Source: Heloderma charlesbogerti (Eukaryota > Chordata > Lepidosauria > Squamata > Helodermatidae). From it: DNA of 64,000 nucleotides. Made by a program: the position numbers and the translations under genes. The stretch lies in assembly GCA_026122225.1 (NCBI GenBank), contig JANEZZ010000295.1:1-64000 (forward strand). Reading direction: 5' to 3'. The notes beneath the pieces are model-generated. The model did not search any database, had not been told where the DNA came from, and was given only the letters and a program-made list of their open reading frames with translations. The first letter of the stretch is position 1, and each line of letters begins with the position of its first letter. Below, one piece after another: positions 12,601 through 24,600 of this stretch.

Positions 12601-15600
12601 TCCCAAAGGAGAAGCAGTCTCCGCTCTAATCCCTGCCTAATGCTTCCCAGGCCCAGCCCTTGAAAAGGGCAGAATAGAGAAACCTGTACAAACCCAAACT
12701 AAATAAATGCTCCTAAAACTTGTTCTTATTTTATGTACTCATTCTGATTCTGGTTTCACCAGTGAGTGTACCTCATCAGGGTTGGGGGAGGGGGGTTGAA
12801 CCCCTATTCTAACCATTAACCTGATTTTTACGCCCAGTTCAGTTCTGGTCCAGGTTCAAGAGTCTTTTCAATAATGGATCAGATTCTGTTCCAGTTCATG
12901 AAAAACTAAAGGTTAATTCCAGTGTTTGGTTCAGTTTGTCTCCCTGGGCTGCAGACCACCCCAATTCTTCCCTTTTGCTATGAGTTGGGTTCACTGTAAA
13001 AATGTGTAACAATCTGATATAACATAGGTATAGATTTAGTTCGCACGAAACAAGAACCCAGAATGTGGGTTGAATATAGGTTGCTGAATCCTGGGATGTC
13101 ATTCATGCTAACCTGGAACTATGGGTTAACAATGGGTGGTTATACACAAACAACCCAGGAAAAGAACCCATAATCTGGTTTACACAATCATTTTCAGCCA
13201 CAGTGGCTTAAATAAGCCATAACCCAACCTCCACTCATAGGTTGTCATGTGGTCTGAGCCCGGTGAGGGTGGGTTGTTGGCATGGTTAACAAACCACCCA
13301 TAACCCCAAAACAGCCCATGGGTTCTGGATGGTTTGTTAACCACACCAACAACCCACCCGTGCTGGGTTCGGACAACATGACATCCTATGAGCGGGGGTG
13401 GGTTACAGAATGGGTGCCAAGCATGGGCCACAAACTACTGAAAATGTTTGTGCAAATCCGCCCCTTGATTTGTTGTTGGGTTGTGAACTCTGGGTTGTTT
13501 TAACTATGGTTGGTGTTACATGTGAACCCAGGGTTGTTTTGCCAGACTACAGGTGGGGGGGGGCAGGGAGAGAGTGGTAAAAAAATCCAGCCCCTCTACA
13601 TGTCAGTACTACAGCCCTGCAAAGGCATTTGGGATACAGGAAGGGAGCAGGCAAAGGGAATGAAATAACGCAGACATTGAAAAGCAAGCTGTGCTTTACG
13701 CAATCGTATGGCAGACAAATCATGGGTAAACTCTGGGTCAGACAAAACCCATACTCTGGGTTGTCATAACCTGTGTGAATCAGGTTATATTTTGCATTTA
13801 AGTTAAGCCCTTGTTGTTGTTGTTCAGTCGTTCAGTCGTGTCCGACTCTTCGTGACCCCATGGACCATAGCACGCCAGGCCTTCCTGTCCTGCGCTCTCT
13901 CCCGGAGCGTGCTCAAGTTCATATTCATTGCATCCGTGATGCTATCTAGCCATCTCATCCTCTGCCGTCCCCTTCTCCTTTTGCCTTCAGTCTTTCCCAG
14001 CATCAGGGTCTTTTCCAGGGAGTTTTCTCTTCGCATTAGGTGGCCAAAGTATTGGAGCTTCAGCTTCATTATCTGTCCTTCCAATGAGCACTCAGGGTTG
14101 ATTTCCTTTAGGATGGACTGATTTGACCTCCTTGCAGTCCAGGGGACTCGTAAGAGTCTTCTCCAGCACCACAGTTCGAAAGCATCCATTCTTCGGCGCT
14201 CAGCCTTCCTTATAGTCCAGCTCTCACAGCCATACATTACTACTGGGAAAACCATAGCTTTGATTAGACGGACCTTTGTCGGCAAGGTGATGTCTCTGCT
14301 TCTTACTATGCTGTCTAGGTTTGCCATAGCTTTCCTCCCAAGGAGCAAGCGTCTTTTAATTTCATGGCTACAGTCACCGTCTGCGGTGATCTTGGAGCCC
14401 AAGAAAGTAAAATCTGTCACTGCTTCCATTTCTTCCCCTTCTATATGCCAGGAAGTGATGGGGCCAGATGCCATGATCTTCGTTTTTTTAATGTTGAGTT
14501 TCAAACCAGCTATTGCACTCTCCTCTTTCACCCTGAACAAGAGGCTCTTTAGATCCTCTTCGCTTTCTGCCATTAGGGTGGTATCGTCTGCATATCGGAG
14601 GTTGTTGATAATTCTCCTGGCAATCTTAATTCCGACCTCTGATTCATCCAACCCGGCATTTCTCATGATGTACTCTGCATATAAGTTAAATAAGCAGGGT
14701 GACAATATGCAGCCTTGTCGTACTCCTTTCCCAATTTTGAACCAATCGGTTGTTCCATCTCTGGTTCTTACTGTTGCTTCTTGACCCTCGTACAGGTTTC
14801 TCAGGAGACAGGTAAGGTGGTCTGGTACTCCCATCACTTTAAGAATTTGCCATAGTTTGTTGTGATCCACACAATCAAAGGCTTTAGCGTAGTCAATGAA
14901 GCAGAAATAGACGTTTTTCTGGAATTCTCTTGCTTTCTCCATGATGCAGCGAATGTTGGCGATTTGATCTCTAGTTCCTCTGCCTCTTCGAAACCCAGCT
15001 TGTACTTCCAGTAGTTCTCGGTTCGCATACTGCTGAAGCCTAGCTTGTAGGATTTTGAGCATCGCCTTGCTGGCATGTGAAATGAGCGCAATTGTGCGGT
15101 AGTTTGAACACTCTTTGGCATTGCCCTTCTTTGGAATTGGAATGTAAACTGACCTTTTCCAGTCTTGTGGCCACTGTTGAGTGTTCCAGATTTGCTGGCA
15201 TATTGAATGCAGCACTTTAACAGCATCATCTTTTAGGATTTTAAATAGCTCAGCTGGAATACTGTCATCTCCGCTAGCTTTGTTGTTACTAATGCTTCCT
15301 AAGGCCCACTTGACTTCACTCTCGAGGATGTCCAGCTCAAGTTCAGTGACCGCACTACCATGGCTATCAGGGACATTCAGATCTTTCCTGTATAGTTCTT
15401 CTGTGTATTCTTTCCACCTCTTCTTAATCTCATCTGCTTCTGTTAGGTCCCTGCCTTCTTTGTCCTTTATCATGCCCGTCTTTGCACAAAACGTTCCCTT
15501 GAAATCTCCAATTTTCTTGAAGAGATCTCTAGTCTTTCCCATTCTGTTGTTTTCCTCGATTTCTTTGCATTGTTCATTTAAGAAGGCCTTCTTGTCTCTC

Positions 15601-18600
15601 CTTGCTATTCTCTGGAACTCTGCATTCAGTTGGCTATATCTTCCCCTTTCTCCCTTGCTTTTCGCTTCCCTTCTTTCCTCAGCTACTTGTAAAGCCTCAT
15701 CAGACAGCCACTTGGCTTTCTTGCATTTCTTTTTCTTTGGGACGGATTTCGTTGCTGCCTCCTGAACAATGTTACGGACCTCCGTCCATAGTTCCTCAGG
15801 CACTCTGTCTATCAGGTCTAATCCCTGAAATCTATTCCTCACCTCCACTGTATATTCATCAGGGATATGATTTAGGTCATACCTGAACGGTTTAGTGGTT
15901 TTCCCGACGTTCTTCAATTTGAGCCGAAATTTTGCAAGAAGCAGCTCATGATCTGAGCCACAGTCAGCTCCAGGTCTTGTTTTTACTGACTGTATGGAGC
16001 TTCTCCATCTTTGGCTGCAAAGGACATAATCAATCTGATTTCGATATTGACCATCTGGTGACGTCCATGTGTAGAGTTGCCTCTTGTGCTGTTGGAAAAG
16101 AGTGTTTGCTATGATCAGCATGTTCTCTTGGCAAAACTCTATTAGCTTTTGTCCTGCTTCATTTTGTACACCAAGGCCATGCCTGCCTGTTATCCCGGTG
16201 ATTTCTTGACTTCCTACTTTAGCATTCCAATCCCCTATGATGAAGAGGACATCTTTTTTTGGTGTTAGTTCTAGAAGGTGTTGTAGGTCTTCATAGAACC
16301 GATCAACCTCAGCTTCTTCGGCCTCAGTGGTTGGGGCATAGACTTGAATTACTGTGATGTTGAATGGTTTGCCTTGGATTCGTACTGAGATCATTCTATC
16401 ATTTTTAAGATTGTACCCCAGTACTGCTTTTCCCACCCTTTTGTTGACTATGAGTGCTACTCCATTTCTTCTAAGGGATTCTTGCCCACAATAGTAGATA
16501 TGATGGTCACCTGAATTAAATTCGCCCATGCCTGTCCATTTTAGTTCGCTGATTCCCAAGATGTCGATGTTCAATCTTGCCATCTCATCTTTGACCACCT
16601 CCAGCTTACCTTGATCTGACATTCCAGGATCCTAAACAATATTGTTCTTTACAGCATCGGATTTTCTTTTCACCGCCAGACACATCCACAGCTGAGTGTC
16701 CTTTCGGGTTTGGCCCAGCCGCTTCACTCTTTCTGGCGCTACTTGGAAATACCCTCTGCTCTTCCCCAGTAGTATATTGGACACCTTCCGACCTGAGGGG
16801 CTCATCTTCCGGCGTCGTATCTTTTAGCCTTGTGATACGTTCCATGGGGTTTTCTTGGCAAGAATACTGGAGTGGGTTGCCATTTCCTTCTCCAGTGGAC
16901 CACATTTTGTCAGAACTCTCTGCCATGACCTGTCCGTCTTGGGTGGCCCTGCACGGCATAGCTTATGGCTTCACTGAGTTACGCAAGCCCCTTCGCCACA
17001 ACAAGGCAGTGATCCATGAAGGGGAGTTAAGCCCTAGCCTTCCTTAAATTAATTGCCCCCAGGCCAGGGTCCACAAATAATCGAACGCCATCAACCCTGA
17101 CTAGGGACCACTCTGCACATGTACTTCAGGGACTCTTTATGTCTGCATGGTGCTTCTTCCAACTATGCAGAGTAGGATGTGTGCATTTTTAGTAACATAC
17201 TTCCAGATCCCAACCTGCAATAAGCAGACCAATAGACAAAAAGAAGCCCAAAAGTGCACATCGCTAAGCCAGTATAAATAAATACAAATAGAACAGCTAA
17301 GTGGTTCACGGTTTGTAGCGCCAGGATCTAATTTTTATTTATCGTAGAATAATTTTAAAATTAGAGTGTAATATCAATGCCCAAGGACAGAACACAAGCA
17401 CATGCTTTCCAATATGGCAATATCCATGACAGGCCTAACCTCCAAATCTGTTCTACAGGATCAGTGGAGCGAGTAAAGAAAATAAGAGACTATGCATTTG
17501 TGCACTTTAATAACCGAGAAGATGCAGTGGAAGCCATGAAGGTCTTAAATGGGAAGGTAATGGTGGATTAATCTAGTATTCACTGGAAGGCACGAGTTGT
17601 TTGTATATAGCATAATACAATTCATAATGTTGGTGCGTGTGTGTGTGTGCCAGCAATAAAAGGCTTACCAGAGGGTTTGACCTGAATGGTTTTGGTTTGC
17701 ACTGCAGTGATTTTCTCATCATGGAAATCTGTGATACATTGTTAGAGTTTGGATCTTGAGACTTTGGCACATATGTGTGCCAAACACCATTTTAGTAAGA
17801 CTAAAAGCATGGTTGCCATGTATAGTTCCATAAATGTTCAAACAGCAAAGTACCAGCCTAAACTGTTCTACTTTGCTCTTGTGCAATTTGTTTTCAGGAA
17901 ATAACATGTGGCCAGTTTTTGTATTATGTTCCCCCTCTCCCCCCTCCCAAAACATTCCACAGAGTGGGTGGTGGCTCCATGTAGGACCTGACTGCCACTT
18001 GATGGGTGGACTGCCCCAATCATGTGGACAGTGTCCATGTCAGCAATACCCAGAATGTATGGGGCTGATATGGAAACTGTGTACATCCAGGTTGTCCACA
18101 TTATAGGCCCCTTCCAACCCTACTATTCTATGATTCTGCTATTCTATGAAACAAAACTGGAGAACATCCAAGATAACCCAAGGGAATGAAGAGACAAAGT
18201 CTCAGGATGTTGAAAAATATATATAGTTTCATTCTTTGAAGTAGCCCAATGCATTCCGGCCCTGTATCATATCACTGGGCCTTCTTCAGGGGTCAATTTT
18301 TCAAAAAAAAAAATGCCTGCAGATATCTCTGAAAGGTTTTTCTCCAAGATGAATCCTGCGAAACATGTTGGGCTACTTCAAAGAATAAAACTTTTTTTTG
18401 TTTACATCCTGAGACTTTGTCTCTTCATTCCTTTGGTATATACCCATACATACTTGCTGTTACATAGATGCAGAACCAGTGGCCTTCTACATGGGTGACT
18501 TCAGATGGAAAACACAGCAGGGCCTCAATGGATTGACCTTGAATTATTGGGTGCTACATACAGGAGGAGGTATTCTTTCAAGTACTCCGATCACAGATGT

Positions 18601-21600
18601 GGAGAGTTCAGTATCTATTACAGAAACGTAGACTACTGTTTTTATGCAAAGGGAACATCAGAGCCTGCTCCAGTTGGACTGCTGCCCCACCCTCTCAGTG
18701 CCAACTGACATCAGCTGCTCTGTGGGAAGGAACATCAGACTGGTTCCTGTTCAGGTGGAGCTGGTTGTGTTGTTCAGTTGTTTTTTGAACATGGGGTTCT
18801 TGCTGTACCAGTTGTATTTATAAATATTGTAAGGCACTTTGAGAACTCTAATCAAAAAGTGGGATATAAATCTAACTAATAATAAATGATCTAATCAAAA
18901 AGTGGGATATAAATCTAACTAATAATAAATGATGATGATGATGATAGTAATGCATGAGTGTGTCTCATTTTTCTCTCTCCACATGCACCTCTTTTTGTTT
19001 CAAGGTGCTGGATGGCTCTCCCATTGAAGTCACATTAGCTAAGCCAGTAGACAAAGACAGTTATGTCAGATATACCCGAGGCACAGGAGGCCGAGGAACC
19101 GTGTTGCCAGAGTATACCTATACTTTTGGGCATGTATATGACCCTGCTACAGCCTACTTGGGAGCCCCAGTATTCTATGCACCTCAAGCATATGCTGCTA
19201 TTCCCAACCTTCACTTTCCTGCTGCTAAAGGACATCTCACCAACAGGGGCCTGATTAGGCCTCCATCCATCAGAGGTAATTCTATTGAGCAATTCTTGCT
19301 CACTGCAAGTATAGAATATTAGCTAGCCATACAGCCGAAGTTCGGGGGAGTTTTGCTTAAATCCTTTATAGCTTGAGAAGTAGGTCAATTGTTGAGGTAA
19401 AAATGTGTCGTCTTTCTCCCTGGTGGCCACCTGCCTTGCCTCGGATGGTGAGGGCGCCCAGAGGAGAGCCTCCATTGATGTCTTCAATGTAAGGGCAGCT
19501 TGGGACCAGCATTCCTCCAGGTCCCCAGGCCATATAGGGCTTTAAAAGTAAAGCACCAGCACTTTGAATTGTGCTTGGAAACAGAGCACAATTCAAAGTG
19601 CTGGTGCTTTAAAGCTTACCGAAATGATTCCCCTTATACAGTCGTCTGCCCCAGGGGAATGAAGATCTGCATTGCGACAGCAGGGGTGCAGTGAGGTAAT
19701 TTTAGACTCCGAAGCTAATAGTGTTACTGGTAGGGAGCCGGTCCTTTAGGCGGTAATGCTGACTACTCTGCTTCTTTCAAAATGGCAAGCCAGCCCCGAT
19801 GCATTTGGGAGGGGGGGAGCTGCTCCTTCTGCTCTGTGGGGCCCTGGATATGAGTGCCAAAGTCCTGCCCTGAATGCACCATGTGGCATACATTGGTTGT
19901 ACAGTGAATGTTTGAAGCAGTCCACATGAATTGATGTGCTGATGGGGGCAGTAGATGAGGCAGTTGCAGCTTTGGATTTGTGCAACGTGCCAAAAACCAT
20001 ATTGTCTTTAAGTTGACCCTTGCCACAACCTTCCTCTTTACATAAGTGTGATCTGTCATGGTGGTTCCCTTTAACTCACTCTCTCTCTCTCTGTGTGTGT
20101 GTGTGTTTGTCACTCTCTGTCACACACACAAAGACAGAGAGCAAGTATCAGTCACTGTCATTGCTAGTCCCTCTTATAAGAGAATGTCTACACCAGCCTA
20201 AAATCCTGCATTTAAAATGGGGCTTTATGCTTCCATTTTAAATGCAGGATCACAATGATTCCCTTTTTCACCCACTTCCTTTCCCCCCTCCCCTTTCCCC
20301 CTCCTTCTCCTCATATCTGAGTCTTCCATCTCTCTCATTGATCTTGCTCCTCTGCTTGCCAGTTTTCTTCTTATTGTGGAGGGAACTCAAGCAGAACACA
20401 GTGGGGTAATTTGATAGCTCATTATCTGTGATCTATTTAAAAAATGGAACAAAGGCCATTTAGTGCAGGAGAAGGCCTGGAGGTTCATGGCGTCATGTAA
20501 AGAATCCGCAAACATCCATGACAGAGCCATCTCAACTGCAGGATGAAAGCTCCATGTGAAGAAGCCCTAACTCTCCACATTAAAACTAGTTCCGCTTCTT
20601 TTAAAATGGCATGTGCCCATTTTAACCAAATGAGAACAGAATTGCACAAAGAATCTTAGATGATGCTATATATGATTGAGATTCAGCTCAAAATAGCTCA
20701 TCCCAGGGCTAAAGCAGATATTAAAGACATAGCTAGCCATTTCAGCTTCTTTTAAGTTTTACTCTAGTGTTAGTGCACAGGGCCTAATCTGATCCTAGTG
20801 TGGGAGATAGGGGGACTTTAACCCCTCCTTCCCCCTCTGTGGGCCTGATCCAGGTTGAGCTCCCTGTGCCTGCCATTTATATTGCAAAATAGTGATCTCT
20901 TTACTTTAAGAACCCAACATGGTATAAGCCAGAGTTCCGCTGATGTGCTTTTGATGGAAAAGATTTCAATGTGAGTAACTTAAAACCCATACATACAAAG
21001 TTTGGTACTGCAAGTGCAGCATCAAATGATTGCTTAAATGTGTAAATGTGCCATCACAAATCAAGAACTACAGACAGAACATTCATGTCACCTCAGACCC
21101 CATGGTTCTCAGTGGAATCAGATCACACATTCTGTTGAGTGCCGTCAGGTGCTGAGTAATTCAGGGATGAAATATCAAGTGATGTACATGTGTGTGTGAA
21201 CCATCCCATAATTCTTTATCAGATATAATTCCATCTGGAGTGACTCATTCAGAATGTGTGATTGGAATGGGGTTGGTAATGAACAAACGTTTCTGGTTCG
21301 GTGTCTGTAAAATGAGGTCAAATGTACACACACCAAAAATGAGAAGCTTAAATTTATACCGGTGAATGTTGATCAATCTAATTTGTCACTAGTGATCTTT
21401 ATCCATTAAATGGAATTCAATTTAGAAATGTCCCCCCACCACCAATCAAAGTAACCTGTGCCCAAACTCAGAAAAGGTACACGTCTTATTAAACTGGACA
21501 GAAAAGAGGAAACGGAGAAAGTAATTTAGAATTAATCCATGTCTCTAATCACTGCATCTTCAGACACTCCACAAAATGAGGATTGGCCAAGACCTGGCTG

Positions 21601-24600
21601 ATATTAATAACAGCATGGCTGGAAATCAATGCAAAAGCAATACTTCTGGAAGGATAATCTTGTGGATATATACTGCAGTGGACTGCAATTCCATGGTTCT
21701 CCGTGTTTTCTAGACCAAGGCTTTAAAAAAAAGAAAAGAAAAGAAACCTGGGAAGCATGAAGCTTGTAGGCTAAAACTAAAAATAACAAAAAGCCCACAA
21801 GGTACAATCAAAGTTGGAACAATACAGTTCTGTCAGTACTTGCGCACATCCATGGGCATTATTGCCCTTCACTTGAAAGGCAATAAAGGGATTTTGTGCT
21901 CTGAGCTTTGCTACTTTTTAGTGAATTATGTTCTATAAACACAAAGAAGAAGAAACAGCTCATGAAATGTTAATGTCTAAGGCATAAAATCTAAAGGGCA
22001 TGGTGGAAAAAAATATAATAAACTAAATAATTTACAAATTTGCTACTCAGTATTGCCAAAATGTGCTGCCAGAGCTGGGCTGCTTCACCTTGCCTAGCAG
22101 TAGGGCCAGCCATGCCCAGCAGGATTTTATCTACCTGGAGTTTCCCCCTCCAATCTCCAAATCAAGTATCAGTATGTGGGTTCAAGCCTTCCAATACAGT
22201 AAAAATCAGGGAGATTTTCATGTGATTTGATTCAGTTTAATGCCTTCTTACATTCCTAGAAATTTACATGAATGTACCTGTAGGGGCTGCCGGAGTTAGA
22301 GGACTAGGAGGCCGTGGCTACTTGGCTAACCCTGCCCTGGGGCGTGGATACCAGCTCAAAGGAGAAAAAAGAGGGGAGGAAAAACTCTATGACCTTTTGC
22401 CAGGAATGGAGCTTACACCAATGAATCACATCAGTTTAAAGCCACAAGGAATTAAACTTGCTCCACAGGTGGGTAGAACACAAATGCTTCTGCCCTTCAC
22501 CACTCCGTGTGTCTTTTTCAGATAGCTCTAGATTTGCAAAGCAGATGCAAAGAGAAATCATTCCTGTGGTTCATTTATGTCTTACCCATAGCTATGGGAT
22601 TTTTCTACACATTGTGACTCTGCTGGTTTCTTCTGTTCAATTTTCCAGAGCCAAATTTTGAGCTGAAACAGCATTTTTAAGACTGTACACAATTGTTCCC
22701 TTAAAAAAAGAAAAGAAAAAAAGATGGAAACATCACCACAAGGGTAGTTTTGCCCACCCTATTTATTTACGATATTTATATTGTAAATATTGAAACAAAT
22801 CCTGAAGCAGTTTACTAAAAAATAAAAACAAAACAAATAAAAAAATACCATACATGCATTCACACACAGTAGTATAATGAGGCTGGTACAAAGGTACATT
22901 GTGGCTGGGGAAAAGTCAAAGAAAACAGTTATGCTTTCAGTAAACACCTAAAACACCCCAGCATTGAGGCCTGATATATTTCAGAAGGGAGATAATTCCG
23001 CAGGATGGGCACCACTGCAGAGAAGGCCCGTCTCCTTGTCATCACCAAATGGAAATCCATTTTGTGCATTTTCAGTATGCAGCTGCACAGCTGTGAATAA
23101 CCACATAATCTTTTTTATTTTAAAACCTGCATTCCTGCACATCTGTGCAGGTGCAATGCATTTAACAGGCCTTTTTTTAAAAAGGAACCTGAACTTTATT
23201 TAATGTATTTATTGCATTTATGTCCCACCTTTCTTCCATCACGGAACTCAAGGTGACCACATGGGACTTCCAGGTGGTTTCCCAGCCAGGCACTGACCAG
23301 GCCCAAATCAGCTTAGCTTCAGAAAAGTTGCCGCCTTATGTGCCTTCAGACCATTATTCAATTTGTGGAAAATCAAACTGTTGGATAGCTACTAAGTGAC
23401 TACCAGGCTGGATGCCAAAGCTAGTCCACAAGAACAGGATGGGCAAGCTAGGACCCAGAGGAGGCTGGCTGCACGGTATAATCAGTCTATGGCAAAACAC
23501 ATAAATACTGGTTGTAGGGCTGAGCCAAGGAGGTGAGTGTGTCCCAAGCAGATGAGAGCTCTGCATAGAGTTGAGGAGAGCTAATGAGTCAGATTAACCT
23601 TTGCTCCAACTCATTGTAGACCCCCCCCCTCCTCCCTTAGGCTTGAAGACTGATTTGGCTGAGGACCCAAAGACAGGTTTAAGATATTTTATATAGTCTT
23701 AGCATCATAGCCTCTCAAATTACTATATAAAATAATTTGAAATGGCTTGGATACAATAAACAGTGAACTTGACTCTGCATGCAAAACAGGACTTCCTTCT
23801 CCCTCCTCTTGGCTGCAGATCCTTACACCTCCCAAAATGCTGATCCTAAGGCTTGGGGTGGGTGGGTTCAGGAATGGCATGGGATATGGCACAGGGGGCT
23901 GCAGCTGGAGGGATTTCCCTCTTGCATGAGTAGAAGTGCCTTCCTCCAGCACTAGGGTCCCTTTGGATCCAACCCATAATTCATAGCCTGCCTTTCCATC
24001 ACAAGGTCTTCAGAGCATCTTACAATGCAGCACCTAACAATTTAAAAAAGAAATCAATATAGGGACCGATCCAATTATTAGTAGCCAGTCTAAATCGTGG
24101 AGGACAACCTCCAGCTCATACAGTTTGTCTGTCCGGCCCATGGAGTCTTGAACTCCTCCATGGGACCCTCCCCCTTCCCTCTAAACTAACACAGAAAACC
24201 AAGTTAACAATAAACTAGCAGCTACAAAATAAACTAGCAGTTACAAATAAACTAGCAGCTACAAAAGATAGAGGAAATAAAACATTGTTCAGTAGGTGTC
24301 TAAGTAATAAAAGTGGGTGCCAAACAGATATTTCTGGGAAGGATGTTCCAAAGTCAAGTTGAGCCCTGTCCTCATTGCCGTCCAACTACCTACAAAAGGG
24401 AGGGGGGAAGCATCCAGAGCTGACCACCTGTTGCGTGTCTCATGAATGCAGATCCTATATTGAAGAAGGGTATTGGTAACCCAAAATACTTGGCAATGCA
24501 AACTATTAAAGAAATATTAGCCAATGAGTTGAAGACTGTAGTTCTATATCCTATCATCATTGAATCCATTGTTAATCCTAGATATTAGAAGAGATCTGCC

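Larger units (their letters stand above)
13812..17024 (-). mobile_element. Full-length BovB (RTE-clade) LINE
   Basis: 3,213 bp, antisense to A1CF, between two identical 11-bp copies of AGTTAAGCCCT. The 3' end is a TTG-repeat tail next to GTTCAGTCGTGTCCGACTC, the BovB signature also found at 34374, 39043 and 40234. The 5' end starts CCCCTTCATGGATCACTGCC on the minus strand. It contains a 932-codon endonuclease/RT frame and an upstream 118-codon frame. BovB is established as a LINE shared by squamates and ruminants through horizontal transfer. The perfect duplication and long frame indicate a recent insertion. Confidence 0.95.

Noticed and set aside
13852..16114. Several plus-strand open frames of 60-190 codons inside 13.8-16.2 kb and again at 40.3-42.3 kb
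   Set aside because: They are the complement of the BovB reverse-transcriptase frame; the same serine/leucine-rich shadows appear in both BovB copies.
23200..23345. Possible SINE or MIR-type element
   Set aside because: Resembles a dispersed LINE-type tail but is too diverged to name separately, so it is included with the L2-like fragment.
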